Assembly: GCA_031769625.1 (NCBI GenBank)
Contig: JAUIMM010000719.1
Span: forward strand, 1,655,001 to 1,719,000
DNA: 64,000 bases
Source: Taudactylus pleione
Lineage: Eukaryota; Chordata; Amphibia; Anura; Myobatrachidae
Direction of reading: 5' to 3'
In this document: in pieces, positions 1 to 8,983 of the stretch
Position numbering within the stretch: the first letter of the stretch is position 1
How the letters are laid out: each line of letters opens with the position of its first letter
Made by a program: the position numbers and the translations under genes
The notes under the pieces: generated by a model
What the model was told of the DNA's origin: nothing
The model's database searches: none
Seen by the model: the letters and a program-made list of their open reading frames with translations, nothing else

Positions 1-1416
1 GCCTATAATAGAAAATACAGAGGAGGAAAGGTATTTATGTGTCACCATTTCAGAAAACTTGAAGGCAGGCAAGCAATGCACCAAAGCAATGAGGAAGGCA
101 AGTCAGATGCTTGGTTGCATAGGGAGAGGAATCAGTAGCAGGAAAAAAGAAGTGATAATGCCACTGTATAGGTCCTTGGTACGGCCTCATCTAGAATACT
201 GTGTTCAGTTCTGGAGGCCATATCTTCAGAAGGATATAGACACATTAGAGACGGTACAAAGAAGGGCAACTAAAATGGTGCATGGCCTACAGCACAGAAC
301 TTACATAGAAAGACTAAAAGATCTTAATATGTATAGTTTGGAACAGAGAAGGGAAAGGGGGGACATGATAGAAACTTTCAATACATGAAGTGTTTTAACA
401 AGGGACAGGAGAGAAGCATTCTTCAAAGGAAAAGATGTACAAGAACACGAGGACATGCACTGACACTGGGGGGAGGGAGGCTCAGAGGAAGAGATGTACA
501 AGAACACGAGGACATGCACTGACACTGGGGGGACGGAGGGTCAGAGGAAGAGATGTACAAGAACACGAGGACATGCACTGACACTGGGGGGACGGAGGGT
601 CAGAGGAAGAGATGTACAAGAACACGAGGACATGCACTGACACTGGGGGAGGGAGGCTCAGAGGAAGAGATGTACAAGAACACGAGGACATGCACTGACA
701 CTGGGGGGAGGAGGCTCAGAGGAAGAGATGTACAAGAACACGAGGACATGCACTGACACTGGGGGGACGGAGGGTCAGAGGAAGAGATGTAGAAGAACAC
801 GAGGACATGCACTGACACTGGGGGAGGGAGGCTCAGAGGAAGAGATGTACAAGAACACGAGGACATGCACTGACACTGGGGGGAGGAGGCTCAGAGGAAG
901 AGAGGTACAAGAACACGATAACATGCACTGACACTGGGGGGAGGAGGCTCAGAGGAAGAGATGTACAACACGATTACATGCACTGACACTGGGGGGAGGA
1001 GGCTCAGAGGAAGAGATGTACAACATGATAACATGCACTGACACTGGGGGGAGGAGGCTCAGAGGAAGAGATGTACAACACGAGAACGTGCACTGACACT
1101 GGAGGGAGGGAGGCTCAGAGGAAGAGATGTACAAGAACACGAGGACATGCACTGAGACTGGAGGGAGGGAGGCTCAGGGGAAATTTGAGGAAAAATTACA
1201 TCACAGAAAGGGTAGTGGATAAGAGGCATAGCCCCCATCAGAGGTGGTTGGAGCTAAAACAGTGGAACTATTTAAACACGCTTGGGATAGGCATAAGAAT
1301 ATCCTTGAGAGACGTAAGGAGTAAATAGGGTTGAAATTGCCTAAAGGATACATGAAAAGGGGCAGACTAGATTGGCCAAGTGGTTCTTATCTGCCCTCAA
1401 ATTCTATGTTTCTATG
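1..1416 (+). mobile_element. CR1-type LINE, 3' part (copy A), cut by the window start
   Basis: This is the C-terminal part of a non-LTR retrotransposon ORF2. The frame at 59-388 carries the region downstream of the reverse transcriptase (NLKAGKQCTKAMRKASQMLG, then PLYRSLVRPHLEYC and ETVQRRATKMV), which is typical of CR1/jockey-superfamily polyproteins. The frame is broken just after the ETFN stretch near 388, where copies B and C read on. The coding tail resumes after a tandem array (432-1185) with LRKNYITERVVDK. The element ends at 1401-1416 in two 8-mers, ATTCTATG and TTTCTATG, matching the ATTCTRTG-type 3' repeats of the CR1 clade. The 5' part lies outside the window; copies B and C show it. 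It is not coding-competent. Confidence 0.85.
432..1185 (+). repeat. 59-bp tandem array inside the CR1 ORF2 tail (copy A, about 13 units)
   Basis: Units start with ATGTACAAGAACACGAGG at 435, 494, 553, 612, 670, 728, 787, 845 and 903. The period is 58-59 bp, falling to about 55 bp in later units that lack three bases of AAGAACACG. The unit corresponds to the LINE-coded motif CTRTRGHALTLGGGRLRG, so a coding segment has been amplified in place. The period is not a multiple of three, so all forward frames stay open by cycling. The apparent proteins on both strands are artefacts. Confidence 0.95.
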
Positions 1417-2078
1417 TAAATAGTTGTTTCACAAAATAACAAAGAAAAACTATAATGTTGAAAGTAGCCAACACATTTGTGAAATGTGAATTATATTGTT
1501 TATTATTCTTTATGTAACATGCAATTTACATGATCATGAATTGACACTGAGGAGCATAGAGATGAGGCTTACCAGTGTTCATAGTAAATGCAAGTCACAT
1601 TAACCAAATTGTACCCACTAAATGTCTATATTGAAGAGTCTGGACAGTGTTATACATACTGTAAATTTGAAAGGTGAACTTACAATGTAAAATACAATTA
1701 AGCACAAATACAAAATAAAACAACAAAAGTAATTTTACTAAATAAAAACATTGACTACCTTCCATTAACAACTAAAATTTCCTTAACTGTTGCTTTACAA
1801 ATACAAACATCAACTAAGTGATTTGAATAGATGGCTGTATCTGCGTATAACGTAGTCACTAACAGTGGGCGGGTCTAGATGCAATCAACCAATCATAAGT
1901 GCCTGGAGATGATCACAATCAACATCATTATATATTGCACCAGGGGTTGAATACTGTCAATAGATACATACAGTATGTGTCTGAGTCCAGGCCTACCTTG
2001 TTTGCATTTGCAAGATCCCCCCCATAGAGTACTCAGTGTATGCTTTAGCACTCCCATTACACTTTTTAAAGCAAAGGG
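1417..2078. other. Duplicon noncoding sequence after the LINE (copy A)
   Basis: AT-rich DNA shared with 14,566-15,216, 26,390-27,040 and 52,665-53,308. I see no gene, only short frames that are not preserved between copies. The same sequence in copy D lies directly against the duplicon boundary without a LINE, which defines the pre-insertion state. Confidence 0.7.
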
Positions 2079-2087
2079 CACCCTAAG

Positions 2088-2511
2088 GCATTCAGTATGA
2101 AATATCGCTGGCCGCATGGCTTAAAGGTAAGTATAAACTAATCTTATTCTACCCACTAACCCTCCTAATCCCCCCTCTAAGTGCCTAAACCTAACCCCCC
2201 CTTCCATGCCACTTAAACCTAAGTCCCCCGGGGGGGTGCCTAACCCTCCCTCTCCCTAGCTAACCCTAACCTCCGGGGGGTGTGCCTAACTCTAAGTTCC
2301 CCCCGGGAGCCCCTAACCTAACCCTCCCCCCCGCGGCTGTCCTCACCCGGCGCCCGGCATCCCTTCGATTGGGATGCCGGGCGCCGGTCTCCCAATGTAA
2401 GTAAAATGACAGGCGTCGAGATTTCGACACCATTCATTTAACCCTCGCCAGGATTAAGTAGTCGGGAAGCCGGCTGTCGGCATTGCATCAGCCGGCTTCC
2501 TGAACGTATAC
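2088..2511. mobile_element. CCGGC-rich hairpin element, nonautonomous (copy A)
   Basis: The element is flanked by the 9-bp direct repeat CACCCTAAG (2079-2087 and 2512-2520). Copy D, near 53,308-53,330, has one CCTAAG and nothing inserted. Inside are C-rich repeats of the type CCTAACCCTAACCTCCC (about 2150-2335), a perfect 17-bp-arm hairpin (2347-2387), a second hairpin around GTCGAGATTTCGAC (about 2416-2430) and a third with arms GAAGCCGGCT/AGCCGGCTTC (2466-2499). No coding capacity. A duplicated target of 8-9 bp suggests a hAT-like or other DNA transposon, but the terminal repeats are weak, so the superfamily is not settled. Confidence 0.65.
2347..2387. repeat. Perfect hairpin, 17-bp arms, 7-nt loop
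   Basis: The left arm CCGGCGCCCGGCATCCC (2347-2363) and right arm (2371-2387) are exact reverse complements around TTCGATT. In copies B and C the arm bases next to the loop differ, which shortens the paired stem. Confidence 0.95.
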
Positions 2512-2520
2512 CACCCTAAG

Positions 2521-3740
2521 ATGCAATAAAATATGCTTATGGGTGCAAGTTTGTTTTTCATGTGCATAAACAGTACAGAAAGTACAGTACAGTAATGTAT
2601 AGCAAACAAATGAATAATAATGTTTATGTCCAAACCCACATGAGGCTCTGAGTGATACAAAATGTTCCTATGACAAAATGGTCTAGTTTACAGGGAACAC
2701 CTTCTTATAAAATCTGTGCTTAATATTTCTACTATTGTATTGTTATAACCATGTAAATATATTTTTTGTATTGATTGTATCATTCCTAGATATTGCTAGG
2801 GTGCAGTTACACACATTGTTACTTTTGTGTAAACACGCCTTTTGTTGTGTACTGTTAGTTGTGTAACATATTTACTGCCTTTTGCATCTATAGGTGTCTC
2901 ACAGAGACACATCCTGCTTTAGCAGGTATGCTGGAGCCACACACTGCAGTGTGCCCACAAGTGAGCTAAGGGAAGGTATATGTGCATGGGCAGCCCATTT
3001 CAAGTGGAAACTTCACTCCACGTGGAGTTATGGGCTAAAGGACAGTCCATCTGAAACTACTCCACCATGTGAATGTGAGAGGGGTTTATAATGAAGCAAA
3101 TGGGATCTCACTCTCCTGAACAGTGATGACCAAATGCATTGATCTTAGCCTCTACATTGTGGATAAAGTAGAGCAGAGCTTACACACATACTGTAGTGAT
3201 AATATATTAAATATAATAAAAAATAAAATAATAATAATAATAGATTCTACTGAGATGTGTGCTTAAAATTGCAAGTTGCATCTGCAAAATAGACTTCTGT
3301 TCAACGCTGAATGTCTTTCAGTTTAGAAGATATAACTTTTTACTCTATAGATAATATTTGCTAGACATGGTTTTTAAGACAAGGGGTGGAGTTGAGTTTT
3401 CTTCACAGTGTTTGGCAATAATGCTTACCAATTTGTTACAGTGTTTATTTTATATTGGACAGGAATACAGAAAAAAAGAACATTTAAAGGCAGGTCCATC
3501 ATTTTAAGGGGCAAAATGACCATTGTGACCACAGTTCTTGCAGCATTTAGGGTCAGAAATAGGGAACATCTTGTTTAGTCTGTTCGGTTATAAGGCCATC
3601 TAATATAACATCTAGTATATCATTTTATTGCTGGAATAAAAATGGAATTCCTTGCAATACCTCCCTCATATCTTCACATTCTTCCTCATTTTGAGGAGAA
3701 CTCACATCTCTTTACCAATCTCTTTCATAGGGATGTAGCC
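2521..3740. other. Duplicon noncoding sequence with palindrome cluster and AAT run (copy A)
   Basis: No gene seen. It contains a cluster of four short palindromes (2894-3028, listed separately) and a short AAT microsatellite at 3227-3241, which is longer in the other copies. The small frame at 2894-3091 is a consequence of the palindromes and gives no family match I recognise. Confidence 0.65.
2894..3028. repeat. Cluster of four short palindromes (copy A)
   Basis: In order: GTGTCTC-ACA-GAGACAC (2894-2910), CCTGC-TTTA-GCAGG (2913-2926), CACACTGCAGTGTG (2940-2953) and ACTCCACGTGGAGT (3015-3028). The same series lies at about 16,063-16,198, 27,888-28,022 and 53,692-53,828, with only small changes. 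Copy D keeps the first two hairpins intact. I do not recognise the family. Confidence 0.85.
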
Positions 3741-4481
3741 ATAATGTTGACATCACAATTTCATCAGGTATGATGTCACATTGTTGAAATGTCGACATTG
3801 AAAATTTTAGTATGTGCAGAATGTACAGTAGACCATGTGCACAATGTCAACATGTGAAACGAAGACACTCCACACAGATCTGCAGCAGAGAGTTAGGATT
3901 AGGCTGTGGGAGGGTAGGGTTATGGTTATGCACTAAGGAAGGGTTAGGCTGTGGAAGGGTGGGGTCAGGGTTAGGAACTAGGGAGGGAATTAGGGTTAGG
4001 CACTAGGGCAAAGGTTAGGATTAGGCTGCAGAAGGGTATATTTATGGATAGGCACTAGAAATTGGATTAGGGTTAGGCTGCAGAAGGGTAGGGTTAGGGC
4101 TTGTCACTAGAAAGGGGTTAGGGTTAGCCTGCAGAAGGGTAGGGTAAGAGTTAGGCACTAGGGGAGGGTTAAATTTAGGCTGTGGAAGGGTATGGTCAGG
4201 GTTAGGCACTAGGGGGAGGATTAGGGGTTATGATTAGTCATACTTATACCAGAAGCCATGCAGGATCCACATTAAGTCATCCTGATGTCAGCTTCGAACC
4301 CGTAAAACATTGGACCTTCTGCTCTAGGTAAGTCACCACTGGATCACCAGGGATGTTGTGTTGACATTATAATAATGTGTCAACATTATATGTCAACATG
4401 ATGAGTGTCATCATACCTAGCATATTGACATGATGCATTTCAACATTATCACCATGTTGACATTCTCATGTTGACAAAATT
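3741..4481. mobile_element. TGTTGACAT-ended element with telomere-like minisatellite (copy A)
   Basis: Both ends are rich in ATGTTGACAT/ATGTCAACAT motifs in inverted arrangement (3741-3815 and about 4350-4481, for example GGTATGATGTCAC facing GTGTCATCATACC). The core (about 3888-4235) repeats GGGTTAGGCACTAGGG and GGCTGCAGAAGGGTAGGG in degenerate units. I read this as a nonautonomous DNA transposon with an internal minisatellite. It is present in all four copies, so no empty site is available and the exact termini are approximate. Confidence 0.5.
4282..4352 (-). other. tRNA-like sequence with A- and B-box-like motifs (copy A)
   Basis: On the minus strand TGGTGATCCAGTGGTGA (4332-4348) resembles a polymerase III A box and GGGTTCGAAGC (4291-4301) matches the B-box core GGTTCGA. 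The spacing is about 30 nt, close to that of tRNAs. The same block recurs at about 17,480-17,552, 29,344-29,416 and 55,650-55,717. It could be a tRNA-derived SINE head inside the element, or chance. I have not folded a full cloverleaf. Confidence 0.35.
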
Positions 4482-5206
4482 TCAGTCAGTGGAGGAAATT
4501 GAGAAGAAGTGGTTAGTGAGGTAGGCGGACAATCGGGAGCAGACAGAGTTGTGGAGACCACAGGATTGGGAGTTTGAGGGAGGAGAGATTGATCTATAGT
4601 AGCGAAGGCTGCAGAAAGGTCCAGAAGGATGCATAGAGGTAACAGATCCTTGGATTTAGAAACAAACTGATCATTAGTTACCATAATGAGGGCTGTTTCT
4701 GTGGAGGCAGTGGAAATAAGAGTCAAGGAAGTAGTGGGAGGAGAGGAAAGAGGTGAGGTGACTATATACAAGTAGAGCAAGAATCTTGGAGGTAAAGGGA
4801 AGGAATGAGATAGGGTATTAGTTGCAGAGGAAGATTCAGGGTCAATAAAGGGTTTTTTGATGGTGGATGTGAGCATGTGTGAAGAAGAAATATTGGAAAA
4901 TACCAGATAAGGTGGACTGATTGAAAAGGAATGTGAGGTAGAAGCAATTATCTGGAGAGGGAGCCAAGAAAGTGCCTGTAAATGGGGCTAAGTGGGATGC
5001 TGGAGGGATGAGTGGATGTGTAAAGGGCATGGACTTTATTTCCAGTGGCAGGTGAGAAGGAGAACAGTGTGGACAAGCAGTCAGAGTAAAGAAAAAATGG
5101 GACAGGGGGAGAGTGATTGGAGGAGATGATATGCCATATAGCATTAATATTGGATGTAAAATAGGTGGCAAAGTCAAGGGAACTGTAAGAGGAAGATGCA
5201 GCAAAA
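4482..5206 (-). pseudogene. Degenerate L2-type LINE reverse transcriptase fragment (copy A)
   Basis: Minus-strand frames keep reverse-transcriptase signatures in order: PPASHLAPFTGTFLAPSPD, KKPFIDPESS, STETALIMVTNDQFVSKSKD and CILLDLSAAFATIDQSLL. The last is motif A of a non-LTR RT of the L2/jockey group (usual form LLDLSAAFDTIDHS), with the metal-binding Asp after AAF changed to Ala. Several frames are needed to follow it, so it is dead. The 28-bp minisatellite abuts its upstream side. Homologous fragments lie in B, C and D with the same Ala change. Confidence 0.6.
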
Positions 5207-5846
5207 AGCAGCTCACAGTGTACAGTACCAGAGAAGCAGCTCACAGTGTACAGTACTAGAGAAGCAGCTCACAGTGTACTGTACCAGAGAAGCAGCTCAC
5301 AGTGTACAGTACCAGAGAAGTAGCTCCCAGTGTACAGTACCAGAGAAGCAGCTCACAGTGTACAGTGCCAAAAAACCAGCTCACAGTTTACAGTACTATA
5401 GAAGCAGCTCACTGTGTACAGTACCAGATAAGCAGCTCACAGTGAATAGTACAACAGAAGCAGCTCACAGTGTACAGTACCAGAGAAGCAGCTCACAATG
5501 TACAGTACTATAGAAGCAGCTCACAGTGTACAGTACCAGATAAGCAGCTCACAGTGTATAGTACCAGAGAACAGCTCACAGTGAATAGTACCAGATAAGC
5601 ATCTCACAGTGTACAGTACCAGAGAAGCAACTCACAGTATACAGTACCCGAGAAGCAGCTCACAGTGTACAGAACCAGAGAAGCAGCTCACAATGTACAG
5701 TACCAGAGAAGCAGCTAACAGTGTACAGTACCAGAGAAGCAGCTCACAATGTACAGTACCAGAGAAGCAGCTCACAATGTACAGTACCAGAGAAGCAGCT
5801 CACAATGTACAGTACTAGAGAAGCAGCTCACAGTGTACCAGAGAAC
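5207..5846. repeat. 28-bp minisatellite (copy A, about 22-23 units)
   Basis: Units read GTACCAGAGAAGCAGCTCAC followed by AGTGTACA, a 28-bp period, with variants such as CAATGTACA and GATAAGC. Three units (84 bp) encode 28 residues without a stop, so forward frames give long repeats of the QRSSSQCTVPEKQLTVYSTR type. I treat these as noncoding. Confidence 0.95.
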
Positions 5847-7662
5847 AGCGCTGTGACTTTAAACGCACATGAATTGGTTTTACACTCATAAAAAGTTGCA
5901 GATGAAACACAATGGAACTTGGAGAGAGGAAAAGCCACGTCTGCTGCATCGGGGCCCATTTAAAATAGATTTGGAGTTCGAATTTTGTGGACAGATGTAA
6001 ACATGTTGCAAGCCCCAATGGTACATGTATGATAGCAATGCTGTTTTATCGCTTCCAGTTGTTGTATTTGTGAGAATAAGACACATTTTGCGCTGAGAGA
6101 CGTTATTTGGCGTTACTGAAGCCTGAGTATAAGAGGGCACTTCTGTAGGATATAATATTATAGGAGAAGCAAATGGTTTGCAAAAAAAAATATACATTTG
6201 TACTGTAATCTGCTGTCCTGCTACTATACCTACTGTAACTGGGGCTACTTTTGTCTGTTTCATTTTTATTTAATGCCATTTTCTATTAGCAGAAATACAG
6301 AGAACTGATGTGAGGATGGATATGTGATCAATTTAAAATGAATAACAAAAAAAACACCAGGATAATGAATGTAATATTCAGAGGAAAATCATTTCCATCA
6401 ACCACTCAAAGGATAATGGATATAGATGGAATTACAGCTACCAAGCACAATACAGCAACTGGCAAATCCAAGTTCTCCTACAGGGGGAGCAAATGTAATA
6501 TGTGTGGGCAGATTTAGTGTCAGGAGGGCAGATCAGTGTAATATTAATGGCCTATATTTGCTACTTTAAAAACTAGGCGGTAACTTTCCTGCATGCAAAA
6601 CATATGCATTTGCCCCCTTGCATTCAAACTTCATCTATTCAGGTGCAAATCTACATCATTCGGCCCTTGTGTATTTTATCTAGCACCTTTTCCCCAATAG
6701 TACTCAATGCAGTTATTACAGTGGATAAGAATTAAATCCTAGGAGCGCAGTTGCTGTTCTGTGTAGTCAGTCACATACTGTACTGTAAGCTGGATTTGTT
6801 CCTAAGTGGACCAAAAATTAGCAACTGTGAGGTCCCTATAGACTGTAAACGATGCTAAATGATTTAAAAAACAGAACAAAACATCTCAAAATAATACGGT
6901 TTAACATTTAATTTACAAACTTTCATAAAGGTTATTCAGTACAGTTTGTGAATTCCAAAACCCTAAAGTGTGTGTAGAACCCAAAAACATGAAGTACATA
7001 GTTTCCACCTAATTGGGGGGCACCTCAGGTATCTGTCACTGGTAAATAATGCCAGATGTACAGTAATAGGCCACGATTTGGGAGACAACTTAATACTGCT
7101 GAGATACTCATTAAATTAACAGCCACAATCAGTTCTAAGGCAAAGCCAGGATTAATTCCCCCTCTAAATCTAGTGACTATTATACCAGAATTGCATCGGC
7201 TCCAGCAAATCACGGCCTATTACATTTGATCCTTAGTCTACAGTCATTATTCAACCTACATCAGAAACTTATAATGTCCAAGCAGTTCATAGTCATTCTA
7301 CCATAGTAATTAGTATCCCAGTACCATAGTAAGTAGTATCTTTTCAACTAATAACATAATCTACAGTAACACAATATAGAAATATGGAACATGAACAAGA
7401 ATGTGCTACTTTACATTTACATTTACTTTACATTTACATTTACTTTACATTTACTTTACATTTAGGGGTTGGTGTAACAAGCAGTGAAAAGACTGGAAAA
7501 GTGAATCAGGGGAGAAGTTGCCCACAGCAACCAATCAGCTTTGAGGTAGCATTTATCAAATACATTCTATACAATTACAGTAAAAGTTAATTTGAAGCTG
7601 TAGGGCAACGTCTCCAATGTTCCACTTTTCCACTTTTTTCCCTGCTTGACATATCTGCCCCT
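5847..7662. other. Duplicon noncoding sequence (copy A), with TACATTTA microsatellite
   Basis: No gene recognised. A pyrimidine-rich (TACATTTA/CTTTACATTTA) tract lies at 7409-7467. The small frame on the minus strand at 7025-7213 survives in copies B and C, but its changes in C are mostly amino-acid replacing and it matches nothing I know. Confidence 0.65.
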
Positions 7663-7905
7663 TACTGTGGTAACTTCATAACTGTGGCAAATACATAACT
7701 GTGACAACTATTATACATACAGTAACTGTGACAACTACTATACATACAGTAACTGTGACAACTACATAACTGTGACAACTACATATCTGTGACAACTACA
7801 TATCTGTGACAACTACATAACTGTGACAACTATATAACTGTGACAACTACATATCTGTGACAACTATAAAACTGTGACAACTATATAACTATTCAACTAT
7901 CAGAA
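7663..7905. repeat. 17-bp satellite, short array (copy A)
   Basis: About a dozen units of ATAACTGTGACAACTAC, with spacer variants TATACATACAGTAACTG. It ends about 130 bp beyond the stop codon of the OR gene. This is the same repeat that occupies about 14.6 kb in copy C. Confidence 0.95.
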
Positions 7906-7988
7906 CTACAAGCTGAATAATCTGTATGATATACTGTATAGTGGTAAACAAGCAGAAGCCATTACATGTCATTCATTTTAGAATAGTA

Positions 7989-7994
7989 TTTATT
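7989..7994 (-). terminator. Candidate polyadenylation signal of OR A
   Basis: AATAAA on the minus strand, about 42 nt beyond the stop codon at 8036. The equivalent hexamers are kept in copies B and C. Confidence 0.4.
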
Positions 7995-8035
7995 TCACCT
8001 TTACCAGCCATATACTTTACACAATGTTTCCCATT

Positions 8036-8983
8036 TTAATGAGCAGCAGTTATCAAACCTTTCACATTGAGTTTTCTCAGAGCTGCCTTCATGTCTGAGT
8101 TCTTCAGGCTGTAGATCAGGGGATTAATTGTGGGAATTACGACGCAATAGAAAATGGCCATCATTCTATCTTTGTAAGAAGAAAATGGTGCCCCAAGGCG
8201 CAGGTGCACGTACATAGCAGACCCATAGAATATTAAAACAGAGACAAGGTGAGAAACACATGTGGACATTGCTTTTTGACGAGCCTCTGATGAGTTGAGG
8301 AGGAATACAGAGGTCACGATCTTGATATAGGAGCAGAAGATTAGTATGAATGGGAGTAAAGCTCCACATATACAAAGTATGAAGATATAAAGCTCGATTT
8401 TGAAGGTGTTTGTACAGGCTAAGTTGAGTAGAGGTGGGATGTCACAAAAAAAATGGGCAATTCTGTGAGAACCACAGAAAGGGTACATAAATATCGTGCT
8501 GGTGTTGACAATTGAACAAAACAAACCTAAAAGACAAGGTCCAGTTGCTAGCTGGTAACATAATGTTGTAGTCATCACTGAGGTGTATCTCAGAGGACAA
8601 CAGATGGCCATAAACCGGTCAAAGGCCATCACTGCAAGGAAAAGACATTCTGACACTGCAACAGCAAAGTACATCTGAGCAGCACAACCAATGATGGAGA
8701 TAGATCTATCCACTGACAGGAAGAGCTCAAGAACCTTGGGAACAGTAGTATTGATAGAACAGATCTCAAGTATTGACAGGCCCCTCAGGAAGAAGTACAT
8801 GGGGGTGTGAAGTTGAGGGCTATGAGTAACAGTCAGGATGATTAGGCCATTACCTACCAGCGAAAGAGTATAGGCAAACAGGAGGAATATCATTAAGATG
8901 ACCTGAACTGGGAAAGACATATCAGAGAACCCTAGGAGGGTGAACTGTGTAACATTGTGGGGGCTGTACGGATCTGTGACCAT
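8036..8983 (-). CDS. Olfactory receptor, class II, copy A (315 aa, TM3 two residues short)
   Basis: Single-exon seven-transmembrane odorant GPCR acting in the ciliary membrane of olfactory neurons through a Golf/cAMP pathway. Signatures in order: N-glycosylation site NVTQFTLLGFS (about residues 9-19), TM1 with GNGLIIL, TM2 HTPMYFFLRGLSILEI, TM3 end MAFDRFMAICCPLRY (usual MAYDRYVAICNPLRY), EL2 cysteines in CGSHRIAHFFCDIPPLLNLAC, TM6 KAMSTCVSHLVSVLIFYG and TM7 PTINPLIYSLKN. The start has a good context (A at -3, G at +4) and sits just before the glycosylation site. Against copy B it has lost 6 bp near 8666-8669, so MYFFFAVAV reads MYFAVAV, shortening TM3 in frame. The rest is almost identical to B. 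It may be expressed but misfold. The family number cannot be set from sequence alone. Confidence 0.93.
   Translation of the reverse strand: MVTDPYSPHNVTQFTLLGFSDMSFPVQVILMIFLLFAYTLSLVGNGLIILTVTHSPQLHTPMYFFLRGLSILEICSINTTVPKVLELFLSVDRSISIIGCAAQMYFAVAVSECLFLAVMAFDRFMAICCPLRYTSVMTTTLCYQLATGPCLLGLFCSIVNTSTIFMYPFCGSHRIAHFFCDIPPLLNLACTNTFKIELYIFILCICGALLPFILIFCSYIKIVTSVFLLNSSEARQKAMSTCVSHLVSVLIFYGSAMYVHLRLGAPFSSYKDRMMAIFYCVVIPTINPLIYSLKNSDMKAALRKLNVKGLITAAH

Noticed and set aside
553..1152. Overlapping long frames on both strands in the 59-bp arrays (also at 13,519-14,245 and 25,344-26,125)
   Set aside because: Frames follow the repeat through all phases because 59 is not a multiple of three. They are translations of a minisatellite, not proteins.
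3888..4235. Interstitial telomere
   Set aside because: TTAGGG-like motifs are interrupted by CACTA, GCTGCAGAA and other bases and lie inside an element with its own termini; no run of pure telomere units.
5207..5846. CRISPR-like direct repeats (28-bp and 71-bp arrays)
   Set aside because: Units are contiguous with no unique spacers, no cas genes are present, and the context is a vertebrate genome.
7025..7213. 62-residue minus-strand frame kept in copies A, B and C
   Set aside because: Survival is explained by recent duplication. Copy C has mostly replacement changes, and there is no recognisable domain or splice context.
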